Positions 38,975 to 46,342 of a stretch of 64,000 nucleotides of DNA are shown here, piece after piece. The stretch is from positions 124,001 to 188,000 of the forward strand of contig NZ_LXVX01000016.1 in NCBI RefSeq assembly GCF_001650725.1, given 5' to 3'. Numbering within the stretch: the first letter of the stretch is position 1; the number at the start of each line of letters is the position of its first letter. Made by a program: the position numbers and the translations under genes. The notes under the pieces are model-generated. The model saw nothing but the letters and a program-made list of their open reading frames with translations, did not search any database and was not told where the DNA came from. The DNA comes from Sphingobium sp. TCM1. Its GTDB lineage: Bacteria > Pseudomonadota > Alphaproteobacteria > Sphingomonadales > Sphingomonadaceae.

Positions 38975-40111
38975 TTATTTTTCGGAAAGTTCGAGTTCGA
39001 CTTCCATCGACAGACCGACCCGCAACGGATGCGCGGCGAGTTCCCTGGGATCGAGCGCAATGCGCAGCGGCAGGCGCTGCACCACCTTGATCCAGTTGCC
39101 GGTCGCATTCTGCGCGGGGATCAGAGACATGGCCGATCCGGTGCCGCCGGCGAAACCGACAACCTTGCCATGATAGACGACATCGCCGCCATAGAGGTCC
39201 GACGTCAGCGTGGCGGGCATCCCGACCTTCACGCCACGCAGCTGGCGTTCCTTGAAGTTCGCATCGACATAAAGCTGGGCCAGCGGCACGATGGACATGA
39301 TCGCGTTGCCCTGCGCCACGCGCTGGCCGACCTGCACCTGCCGCTTGGTGACGACGCCGTCGATCGGCGCGCGAATGACGGTCCGATCGAGGTCCAGCTT
39401 CGCCGAATCCAGCTTCGCCTGGGCGGCCATCACCGCCGGGTCGGTGTCGATCGTCGATCCGCGCACCAGCGCGTCATTGGCTTCCAGCTGGCCGCTCGCC
39501 GCGCTGCGCGTCGCCTCGGCCGTCTTGACGCCCGCGCGCGCCAGATCCAGCGCGGCCCGGGCAGCGGCATAGCCCTTGCGCGCGGCGGTGACTTCGTCGC
39601 CGGACACCGCGCCGTCTCCCACCAGCGCCTCGCGCCGCTGAAGGTCGATGCGCGCCTTGTCGAAATCGGCCTGTGCGGTGGCCAGCTGCGCACGCGCCTG
39701 GACGATGTCCGCGCCGCGCGCATCGACCTGCGCCGCCAGCGAATCACTGGTCGCGGCCGTCTGGCGGAAACGCCGCCGCGCTTCGGCCAGGTCGGCCTGT
39801 GCCTGTGCCACGGCGATCCGGGCGTTGGTCGGGTCCAGCCTGACCAATATGTCGCCCTTCTTCACCATCTGGGTGTCGCTGACCAGCACTTCGGTCGCCT
39901 GCGCGGAAATCAGCGGCGTCACCTGCGCCATCTCGGCGTTCACATAGGCATTGTCCGTGCTGACCTGGTTACGCCCGACCAGCAGGTACCAGGCCGCCCA
40001 GATCAGGCCGAGGACGATGACCGCCAGCGCCAGCCGGGTCAGCCATATCCTGCGCGCCGACTGGCGCCCTTCCTGCTGTGCGTCGGTGGTGTCGAGAGCG
40101 GCGTCAGCCAT
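38975..40111 (-). CDS. emrA: HlyD/EmrA-like periplasmic adaptor
   Basis: A 378-residue membrane fusion protein with one N-terminal membrane helix (about 25-47), a lipoyl-like domain, a long coiled-coil hairpin (about 95-215) and beta-barrel domains containing DRTVIRAPIDGVVTKRQVQ. It bridges the EmrB-like transporter and the outer membrane channel. The start at 40111 overlaps the end of the nodT-like gene by eight bases, and the emrB-like gene starts 13 bases after its end, so the three are one operon. Confidence 0.93.
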   Translation of the reverse strand: MADAALDTTDAQQEGRQSARRIWLTRLALAVIVLGLIWAAWYLLVGRNQVSTDNAYVNAEMAQVTPLISAQATEVLVSDTQMVKKGDILVRLDPTNARIAVAQAQADLAEARRRFRQTAATSDSLAAQVDARGADIVQARAQLATAQADFDKARIDLQRREALVGDGAVSGDEVTAARKGYAAARAALDLARAGVKTAEATRSAASGQLEANDALVRGSTIDTDPAVMAAQAKLDSAKLDLDRTVIRAPIDGVVTKRQVQVGQRVAQGNAIMSIVPLAQLYVDANFKERQLRGVKVGMPATLTSDLYGGDVVYHGKVVGFAGGTGSAMSLIPAQNATGNWIKVVQRLPLRIALDPRELAAHPLRVGLSMEVELELSEK

Positions 40112-41618
40112 GCGGTTGGTCCTTGGAGAGAGGTTCGCCGACGGTGAAGCCACCGCCCAGCGCACGGATAAGGGCAATATCGGTGGAGAAGGCACCTGCC
40201 TCCAGCCCGGCCAGCGCCTCGCGCGCCGCCAACAACTGGTCCTCGACGTTCAGCACGTCGAGATAGGTCGACAGGCCGCCCTGATAGCGTTTCTGCGCCA
40301 CGGCATAGGCATCTTCCGACGCGGCGACGGCGGCCCGGGCATCGGCCAGCCGCTGCTCCAGCGTCCGGCGCGTCGTGACGGCATCGGCCACCTGCTGATA
40401 GGCGGCGAGCACCGTCTTGTCATAGGCAGCGACCGCTTCGTCATAGGTGGCGCGCGCTCCGCGATACTGGCCCTGCAACGCTCCGCCCCGGAAGATCGGC
40501 AGGCTGATCGCCGGGCCGGCATTGCCGAAGAGCGAATCCTTCTCGAACAGATTGTTGGCGAAGGGCTGCGCCGAACCGACCGCGCCGCCATTGGCGAAGA
40601 TCGTGTTGTAGCCGAGCGACTGGAGGCCGATCAGCGCGCTCAGCCGCACCGCCGGGAAGAAATCGGCCCGCGCCACCTTGATCCGCTTGGCCGCCGCCTC
40701 GGTGCGGGCAAGCGCCGCCGCGATGTCGGGCCGACGCGCGACGAGGTTGGTGGTGACATCGGCCGGGAGACCGAGCGGCGCCAGCTTGCCTGGCTGCGGC
40801 CGGGTGATCGACAGGCCGCGATCAGGCCCTGCGCCGATCAGCGCCGCGATCTGATGCTGCCGTACCCGGATCGCCAGCTGCGCGCCGGCCAGTTGCGCCT
40901 TGGCCGACGACACGGTGGCGTCCGCCTGGCGGACGTTGCCGCGCGTTTCCAGCCCATTTTGCCGCCGGTCGGCGACCAATTTCTGGCTCGCCGTGCGGAT
41001 GTCGAGCGTGCGCTGCTGGATTTCCGCCTCGTCATGAAGGCGGGCAAGATCGGCGTAGGCATCGGCAATGCCCGTCGTCAGCGCCAGCCGCGCCTGCTGG
41101 GCGTCGATCTCGGCCGCCCGCGCCTCGGATGTCGCGGCCGCCAGCGACGCCTTGTTCTTGCCCCACAGGTCCAGGTCGAAGCCAAGATCCAGCGCTACCC
41201 GACCGGTGCCGAGCCAACCCTGTGGAACGAACTCCTTGGGCATCCCCATATTGTAGCTTTGCTTGGTGGCAGCCGCGCTGGCCTCCAGATTGGCCGACGG
41301 CAGCACCGCCGCACCCGCCTGCTGCGCCATCGCCTGGGCCTGGCGGAAACGCGCCGCCGCGATCGCCATGTCGGGCGCATTGCGCAGCCCTTCCTCGATC
41401 AGTGCGGTCAGCTGCGGATCGCCATAGGCGGTCCACCAATCATCCCTGGGCCAAGCCGCATCGGACGCAGCCAGGCTTTGCTGCGCAGCCACGCTCTCCG
41501 GCGCGCGAACCACGGGTTTGGGACCAAGATCGGGAACCGCGGCGCAGGCCGCCAACGCCATCACCGATGTCGCCGCGCACATCACGCGGGAGGAAAAAGC
41601 CATGCGACTCACCGCCAT
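40104..41618 (-). CDS. NodT-family outer membrane factor lipoprotein
   Basis: A 504-residue outer membrane channel of the NodT/OprM type. The N-terminal signal ends in the lipobox LAAC (ALAACAAVPD), then two OEP domains with WWTAYGDPQLTALIEEGL, VARRPDI and DVLNVEDQLLAAREALA motifs. It is the exit duct of the efflux operon it heads. Start could be 41618 or 41603. The region upstream contains two near-identical 16-base palindromes, one only eight bases before the start, likely sites of the divergently encoded TetR regulator. Confidence 0.93.
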   Translation of the reverse strand: MAVSRMAFSSRVMCAATSVMALAACAAVPDLGPKPVVRAPESVAAQQSLAASDAAWPRDDWWTAYGDPQLTALIEEGLRNAPDMAIAAARFRQAQAMAQQAGAAVLPSANLEASAAATKQSYNMGMPKEFVPQGWLGTGRVALDLGFDLDLWGKNKASLAAATSEARAAEIDAQQARLALTTGIADAYADLARLHDEAEIQQRTLDIRTASQKLVADRRQNGLETRGNVRQADATVSSAKAQLAGAQLAIRVRQHQIAALIGAGPDRGLSITRPQPGKLAPLGLPADVTTNLVARRPDIAAALARTEAAAKRIKVARADFFPAVRLSALIGLQSLGYNTIFANGGAVGSAQPFANNLFEKDSLFGNAGPAISLPIFRGGALQGQYRGARATYDEAVAAYDKTVLAAYQQVADAVTTRRTLEQRLADARAAVAASEDAYAVAQKRYQGGLSTYLDVLNVEDQLLAAREALAGLEAGAFSTDIALIRALGGGFTVGEPLSKDQPHG

Positions 41619-41625
41619 AACAAAC

Positions 41626-41641
41626 CGTACCAGATAGTATG
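41626..41641. promoter_or_regulatory. Candidate TetR operator, efflux-operon side
   Basis: CGTACCAGATAGTATG; its reverse complement differs from the palindrome at 41687-41702 at only two of 16 positions. Position immediately upstream of the NodT-like start suggests repression of the efflux operon. Confidence 0.6.
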
Positions 41642-41670
41642 AAAATGGCCATTGCGCCTGTTGCAAGGCC

Positions 41671-41699
41671 TTGTCAACAGGGTTAGCGTACTATATGGT
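41671..41699 (+). promoter_or_regulatory. Candidate promoter of the tetR gene
   Basis: TTGTCA (41671-41676), a 17-base spacer, then TATGGT (41694-41699). The -10 hexamer lies within the palindromic operator at 41687-41702, which fits autorepression. Confidence 0.45.
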
Positions 41700-41702
41700 A
41701 CG
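41687..41702. promoter_or_regulatory. Candidate TetR operator, tetR side
   Basis: CGTACTATATGGTACG, a near-perfect palindrome with 5-base arms CGTAC/GTACG, ending five bases before the tetR ATG. It matches the second copy at 41626-41641 in 14 of 16 positions. Confidence 0.6.
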
Positions 41703-41707
41703 ATTTT

Positions 41708-42379
41708 ATGACGGAGAGTAAGACGCCCCCACCGAGCGGCCGCCGGGAAGCGCGCCGCCGCAATCGGCAGGACATGATTCTGACCGTGGCGGAGCGTTAT
41801 TTTCTCGAACATGGCTATGCGGGGACGACCATGTCGGGCATCGCCGCCGCGCTTGGCGGGTCGAAGGGCACCTTGTGGAGCCATTTCCCGTCGAAGGAAG
41901 CGTTGTTCGCGGCCGTACTCGGGCGGGTGGCCGGCGCCTATCGGGCGCAGCTCTCGCAAATACTCGATCCCGAAGGGGAACTCGGCTCGATCCTGCACCG
42001 TGCCTGTATCAGCCTGATCGCCAAGGTCACGTCGGCCGAAGCCATCGCGCTCCACCGCCTCATCATTTCCGAAGGCGGCCGCTTTCCCGAACTCAGCCAG
42101 ATATTCTTCGAACTTGCCCCCCGCAACACGCGCTCCATGCTCGCGGACTTCCTGAAAGGCGCGATGGCGCGGGGTCATTTGCGGCAGGCGGACGCCTATA
42201 ACGCGGCCCGCGTGCTGATGGCGCTCTGCATGGCAGGTAGCCACCAACAATTGCTCATGGCCCAGATCAAGGCGCCCGACCCGGCGCAGATCGAGTTGGA
42301 TGCGGCCTTCGCCGTCGACATCTTCCTGCGCGCCTACACACCTGACGATCCGCCACCTTCGGCCGTCTCCAGCATATAA
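41708..42379 (+). CDS. TetR-family repressor of the efflux operon
   Basis: A 223-residue regulator. N-terminal helix-turn-helix: RNRQDMILTVAERYFLEHGY, TTMSGIAAALGGSKGTLWSHF, PSKEALFAAV. The C-terminal ligand domain is of the AefR-like type. It is divergent from the NodT-EmrA-EmrB operon and flanked by two matching palindromes; the family commonly represses such pumps until a toxic ligand binds. No clear ribosome binding site precedes the ATG. The last 46 bases overlap the convergent winged-helix gene. Confidence 0.92.
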   Translation: MTESKTPPPSGRREARRRNRQDMILTVAERYFLEHGYAGTTMSGIAAALGGSKGTLWSHFPSKEALFAAVLGRVAGAYRAQLSQILDPEGELGSILHRACISLIAKVTSAEAIALHRLIISEGGRFPELSQIFFELAPRNTRSMLADFLKGAMARGHLRQADAYNAARVLMALCMAGSHQQLLMAQIKAPDPAQIELDAAFAVDIFLRAYTPDDPPPSAVSSI

Positions 42380-42927
42380 CCCTGCCCTCTCACCGTATGC
42401 AGCATCGGCCGGGCAAAGCCCCGGTCGAGCTTGGCGCGCAGGCGCGACATATGCACCTCCACGCTGTTGGTGCCGGGGTCGAAATCCAGCCGCCACACCG
42501 CGCGCAGCAATTCGCCGCGCGTTACTGCCTCGCCGGGACGACGCGCCAGATGCAGCAGCAGAGCATATTCGCGCGCCAGCAGCGGCACCGCCCGTCCCGC
42601 CCGCGTCACACTGCGATCGACCAGTTGGATCAGCAGGTCGCCCAGCGCGAGTTGCGGTTGCCGCTCCCGCGCCAGGCGGATGATCCGCGCGACCGTTTCC
42701 TCCTCGTGCATCCAGGGACCGACAACCTCATGCGCGCCGCTTTCCAGCGCCCGCGCCCGTTCGGCCGGATCATCCACCCGCTGCCACAATATCGTCGCAT
42801 CCCCGGCGCGCAGGTGGGGGCGGACGGCGTCGCCGCGCATCGCCAGGTCGAACCCGCGCGCGTTCAGCGCCCGCGCCACCGGGGCGAAATCGCTGCCCAA
42901 ACCATGGCATTCCATCCGTCCGCTCAC
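42334..42927 (-). CDS. Winged-helix regulator with degenerate receiver domain
   Basis: A 197-residue protein. Residues 105-190 are an OmpR/PhoB-type DNA-binding domain (LLAREYALLLHLARRPGEAV, NSVEVHMSRLRAKLDRG, HTVRGQGYML). The N-terminal 95 residues resemble a receiver fold in length and in ALESGAHEVVGPWMHEEE, but no phospho-acceptor Asp or signal Lys is visible, so it should not be controlled by phosphorylation. It is the last gene of a four-gene unit (27-base gap from the gene before). It may regulate that unit; this is inferred. Confidence 0.78.
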   Translation of the reverse strand: MSGRMECHGLGSDFAPVARALNARGFDLAMRGDAVRPHLRAGDATILWQRVDDPAERARALESGAHEVVGPWMHEEETVARIIRLARERQPQLALGDLLIQLVDRSVTRAGRAVPLLAREYALLLHLARRPGEAVTRGELLRAVWRLDFDPGTNSVEVHMSRLRAKLDRGFARPMLHTVRGQGYMLETAEGGGSSGV

Positions 42928-42954
42928 ATCCGGCCCGCCGTCCGCTGATACAAG

Positions 42955-43893
42955 TCATCCGACCGTTCCGGCAGCAGAAAAACAAGCCATTTCATCTCCA
43001 TAATGGATGATTTCGAGGGCCGCGACGCTGGCCCGGCGGATCAGCGGGCTGCTGCTGCGCGCGCCCTGTTCCCAATGCGCCAGCCGCGCCGCATCCTCCA
43101 GCGTCGCGCCGATCGCCTGCCAGGCGGTCAGTCGCATCGCATCCTGCGGGTGCGCCCTGGAAAAGCTGTCCGCCAGGTCCTGCGCATTGTCGCTACCGCA
43201 TCCGACCGCCAGTTCCAGCAGCATCTGCGCGCTCGCCACCGTCATGCATTCGGCGATCACGCCCCTGGCCGTGTCGAACCGATATTGGCGCCGCCAGCCC
43301 TGCCCCGGCGCACTGGCCAGGATATTGAGCGATACGGAGAGCGAATCGGGCGGCAATTGCGCATGAATATCGCGATTGGCGCGGTAGAGCAGCATCCGCC
43401 CTTCACTCAGATAGCTGCGTTCCACGAAGCGCAGCGCCACCGCCTCCCCCGCCGCCCCGGCGACATCGCACTCATAGACATAATAGTCCGACCCATAGCC
43501 CGGCCCCAGATAGCCCACGGTCAGGAAATCGAAACCATGGTCGTGCGGCACATGATAAAGGAAGGGCGCCGTCCCGCTCATCCGCACGACATGGTCGCCG
43601 ACCGCGGGCCAGAAGGCCGCCCGCAGCACATATTTGCCCCTCGGCGGCCGCAGCAGCATCACCTGCGCCGAATAGGGGTTGATCCGCCGCTGTTCGGCGC
43701 ACCGCGTCTTGAGTTCGGCGATCGCCGCATCGGCCAGGAAATGGCGGTTGCGCGACAGGGCGCGCAGCATCGGCGCAGCCTCCGCCAGCCCATCCTCGCA
43801 TGACGGGTCGAACGCGGCGCTTTCGCACCAGTCCACCAACTCGTCGAGGCCGATGCTATCCTCCGACGCCGGGGTTTCGATCAGGCGCGTCAT
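42955..43893 (-). CDS. Unrecognised protein with cupin-like core and HEAT-like tail (paralogue B)
   Basis: A 312-residue soluble protein I cannot assign to a named family. Residues 85-215 look like a cupin-type beta barrel with a possible metal site: His114, His117 and His119 in FLYHVPHDHGFDF and His177 in NRDIHAQLPPDS. The C-terminal 90 residues are helical and HEAT-like (RLTAWQAIGATLEDAARL; IRRASVAALEII). It appears to be a distant paralogue of the upstream protein (43890-44693): both have RFD.A.G or LFDLATG followed by a helical ALMLLSLL/QMLLELAV segment. Start overlaps the stop of that gene (ATGA). Enzymatic activity, if any, is unknown. Confidence 0.7.
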   Translation of the reverse strand: MTRLIETPASEDSIGLDELVDWCESAAFDPSCEDGLAEAAPMLRALSRNRHFLADAAIAELKTRCAEQRRINPYSAQVMLLRPPRGKYVLRAAFWPAVGDHVVRMSGTAPFLYHVPHDHGFDFLTVGYLGPGYGSDYYVYECDVAGAAGEAVALRFVERSYLSEGRMLLYRANRDIHAQLPPDSLSVSLNILASAPGQGWRRQYRFDTARGVIAECMTVASAQMLLELAVGCGSDNAQDLADSFSRAHPQDAMRLTAWQAIGATLEDAARLAHWEQGARSSSPLIRRASVAALEIIHYGDEMACFSAAGTVG

Positions 43894-44693
43894 GACCCGC
43901 CCGCTATCTGGGTCAGCGTGCGCTGCGCTAGCAACCGCACGGCTCCGTCCTCTTCCCGCGCGGCCATCGCCCGCAACGCCGGCAGCGCGCGCCCCGTGTC
44001 GAGCGCCAGATATTCCCGCATCACCGCCCAGCGCTGCGCCGGCAGCCCAGCGTCCATTTCGGCCGCGAACTGGTCGGCGGCGTCTCGCCGCCCCTGCATC
44101 CGCAGCAGCGACAGCAGCATCAATGCGCGCGCATGGCCCTCGTCCGCCTGCGCCTGCCCCAGCGGCGCACCCGTGGCCAAGTCGAACAGGCGGGACACGA
44201 CCGGCCCGGTCGGCGCGACTTGCGCCCTGAGCAGCAGCAGGGGAACCTCCCCCGGCCGAAAGCGCAGCGTCTCCCGCCGCTCATCCACCGCGATCACCAT
44301 CCCCGGCTGACAGAGGCGCGGGCCGGTCGGCACCGCCCGCCCCTGCTCTATACGATAGGCATCGGCGCTCATCGCCCGGTTCAACGGACGGCACAGCGCG
44401 TGGCGGCCCGAAAAATGCACGCGGCCATGCGCGTCCGGCGCGGGATCGACGACGGTCGCCGTCACCCAGATGCGTTCCGTCCGGGCGAAAACCAGATGCC
44501 GCGCCGCGCCGCTGCGGCTCGCCCGGAAAGGGGGCAGATGCAGCGGGTCGGCCGCGATCCGCGCCCTTTCCTTATCCAGCAACGCCTCGAACCAGCCAAT
44601 ATCCTCCAGGAACGGCTGGATCAGCGCCACCGCGTGCTCGATCGGCGCGGCGTCGGCCACCGCGACCGCAGCGGTAAGATCGGCAAGCCTCAC
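43890..44693 (-). CDS. Unrecognised protein with cupin-like core and HEAT-like tail (paralogue A)
   Basis: A 267-residue soluble protein without a family I recognise. A helical N-terminus (about 1-60) is followed by a beta-rich middle (RHLVFARTERIWVTATVV; VHFSGRHALCRPLN; GMVIAVDERRETLRF) and helical repeats (QRWAVMREYLALDTGRALPA) resembling HEAT units. It parallels the downstream 312-residue protein in layout but lacks its HxxHxH cluster, so it may be a non-catalytic partner. GTG start at 44693 overlaps the TGA of the 46-codon gene upstream, implying translational coupling. The frame continues upstream only as a shadow. Confidence 0.7.
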   Translation of the reverse strand: MRLADLTAAVAVADAAPIEHAVALIQPFLEDIGWFEALLDKERARIAADPLHLPPFRASRSGAARHLVFARTERIWVTATVVDPAPDAHGRVHFSGRHALCRPLNRAMSADAYRIEQGRAVPTGPRLCQPGMVIAVDERRETLRFRPGEVPLLLLRAQVAPTGPVVSRLFDLATGAPLGQAQADEGHARALMLLSLLRMQGRRDAADQFAAEMDAGLPAQRWAVMREYLALDTGRALPALRAMAAREEDGAVRLLAQRTLTQIAGGS

Positions 44694-44830
44694 GGCTGGT
44701 CGATGATCGCGATCACCACATCCATCAGGCTGATGTCGAGCGCATCGCCATCGGCAAGTCCGAACAGGCTCGCGCCGTCGGGCAGGTCTGCAATATCCTC
44801 GATGGCCAGCTGCGCCATGGTCTGCGGCAT
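44690..44830 (-). CDS. 46-residue acidic peptide, first gene of the cupin/HEAT operon
   Basis: A short gene on the minus strand encoding 46 residues, starting MPQTMAQLAIEDIADLPDG and ending VVIAIIDQP. It has about nine Asp/Glu, no Lys, Arg, His or Cys, and a hydrophobic C-terminal half. GGGGGA lies four bases before the ATG. Its stop overlaps the GTG of the next gene by four bases, and the two following genes are likewise overlapped or closely spaced, so it is very probably translated. No known precursor-peptide family is recognised; a substrate or small partner of the cupin/HEAT proteins is a possibility. Confidence 0.6.
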   Translation of the reverse strand: MPQTMAQLAIEDIADLPDGASLFGLADGDALDISLMDVVIAIIDQP

Positions 44831-44977
44831 GTGATCCCCCGTGTCGATTGAACGGGATCAAGGCTATGGCGCGCCGGCGAGCGGTACCAATTAAATCGGT
44901 GTAATCCCCGGCCCGCCATTAACCATTTCTTTGCGCGCCAATCCTATGCTGCGGCCTCGACCCAGGAACCGGACCCC

Positions 44978-45598
44978 ATGCAGTTTTTCAGGCGCAACCC
45001 GATTCATCCGCACAGGAAGCCCCCGGCCGGCGACGCTGCGCCGATGCGCCGCCTGCGCCTGCTGCTGGTCGACGAAAATCCCGTGGCCCGCGCCGTCGTG
45101 GCGCGCCGCCTGTCCCATCTCAACTATGATGTGGCGCTGGCCGAAAACGGCCATGTCGCGCTCGGCCTGCTGGTAACGCGACCGGCGGACATCATCCTGA
45201 TCGACATGGGCCTGACCTTGCTGCCGGCGGTGACGACGATGGAAAAGATGCGCGCCGCCCATCTCGCGCCATCGGCCTGCGTCGTCATGATCGGTGGTCG
45301 CGAGGACGGCCAGTCCGCGATCGAGGCGCTGAAGGCCGGCGCCGACGACCATATCCTCAAGCCCTTCGACTTCGACCTGCTCGATGCCCGCCTGCGGCAT
45401 CTGTGCCAGCGCGCCGAGCAGGTGGGGACGCTCAACCGGCACAATGCCGAACTGGACGCGCGCATCGCCCGCCGCGCGGTGGAACTGGGCGAAACCCGCG
45501 AAACGCTGCGCGAAATGCAGGCCGACCGAGCTCGTCTCGTCTCCTCGATCCAGGCCTTGCAGGACGAAATCGCGCGGCTGCAATCAGCCCGGATATAA
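44978..45598 (+). CDS. Single-domain-type response regulator with coiled-coil tail
   Basis: A 206-residue protein. Receiver domain at about 25-140: acidic pair Asp32/Glu33 in LLLVDENPVA, phospho-acceptor Asp76 in IILIDMGL, Lys128 in DDHILKPFD. The rest (140-206) is a charged coiled coil (NAELDARIARRAVELGETRE) without an output domain. It may act by protein contact. It is divergent from the peptide/cupin-HEAT operon and could share its 147-base promoter region. Start 44978 or, after a basic Pro-rich stretch, Met23. No kinase is adjacent. Its end overlaps the convergent siroheme gene by 15 bases. Confidence 0.85.
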   Translation: MQFFRRNPIHPHRKPPAGDAAPMRRLRLLLVDENPVARAVVARRLSHLNYDVALAENGHVALGLLVTRPADIILIDMGLTLLPAVTTMEKMRAAHLAPSACVVMIGGREDGQSAIEALKAGADDHILKPFDFDLLDARLRHLCQRAEQVGTLNRHNAELDARIARRAVELGETRETLREMQADRARLVSSIQALQDEIARLQSARI

Positions 45599-46342
45599 CC
45601 AGAGCGACAGGCCCTCGCCCGGCGCGTCGGGCGGCCCATCCGCAACGATCCGCACAGCATCGGCCCGCGCGCGGTCCAGGATCGCCGCCGGCACATGCGC
45701 CGGATGATAGACGCGATCCGCCTCCCCCAGCAGCCGCGCCGCGCGCAGCGTCAGATCATCGGGATCGCCCGACAGCAGCCGGATCGACTCCAGCCGCGAC
45801 CCACGATGGTCGCCCGTCCCTGCCAGCCAGGATGGCACCGCCCCGGCCGCGTCCTCCTGCAACGGATCGATGATCCCGCCCGGCGCCAGCCCCGCATCGA
45901 TCGCCCGTCGCCGTTCGCCCGCATCGGCCCAGCGCGCGCGGATCGCCATCCGCGCGCCGAAAAGCGCCTCCGCGAGCGCCCCCAGCCGGGCGGGCAACAT
46001 CGCTTCCAGCCGCTGCCGCAAAGCCTTGGCCAGGCCCGCCGACGCGCCTCCGGTGCCGATCGCGATCAGCACCGGATCACGGTCCACGATCGCCGGCAGG
46101 GTAAAGTCGCAAAGAGCCGGCCGATCGGTCGCATTGACCAGCACGCCGCGCGCGCGCAGCCGCGCCACGACCGCGCCGTCTCCGTCCGACACGATGGCGA
46201 TTCGCGCCGCCGCATCCTCCTCGCCGACGATGATCGCGCCTGCCCGCTCCAGCAGTCGGCGTTTCGCGTCGGCCGCCTCGCCCTCACCGGTCAGGATGAC
46301 CGGCCTGCCCGTCAGCAACAGGAAGACGGGCAGGCTCTGCAT
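45584..46342 (-). CDS. Siroheme synthase N-domain (precorrin-2 dehydrogenase/ferrochelatase) with vestigial methyltransferase part
   Basis: A 252-residue protein. Residues 1-150 match the CysG N-terminal half: NAD-binding VILTGEGEAADAKRRLLERAG, VNATDRPALCDFTLPAIVDRD, and AIGTGGASAGLAKALRQRLE. It would oxidise precorrin-2 and insert iron to make siroheme for sulfite or nitrite reductase. The C-terminal part (DPDDLTLRAARLLGEADRV...) looks like the first strands of the uroporphyrinogen methyltransferase domain, cut short, so that activity must come from another protein. ATG overlaps the lysA stop (TGATG). Confidence 0.85.
   Translation of the reverse strand: MQSLPVFLLLTGRPVILTGEGEAADAKRRLLERAGAIIVGEEDAAARIAIVSDGDGAVVARLRARGVLVNATDRPALCDFTLPAIVDRDPVLIAIGTGGASAGLAKALRQRLEAMLPARLGALAEALFGARMAIRARWADAGERRRAIDAGLAPGGIIDPLQEDAAGAVPSWLAGTGDHRGSRLESIRLLSGDPDDLTLRAARLLGEADRVYHPAHVPAAILDRARADAVRIVADGPPDAPGEGLSLWLYPG

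Noticed and set aside
37435..39090. Plus-strand frame of 551 codons opposite the EmrB-like gene
   Set aside because: R/H/Q-rich antisense translation with no motif, opposite a 14-helix transporter.
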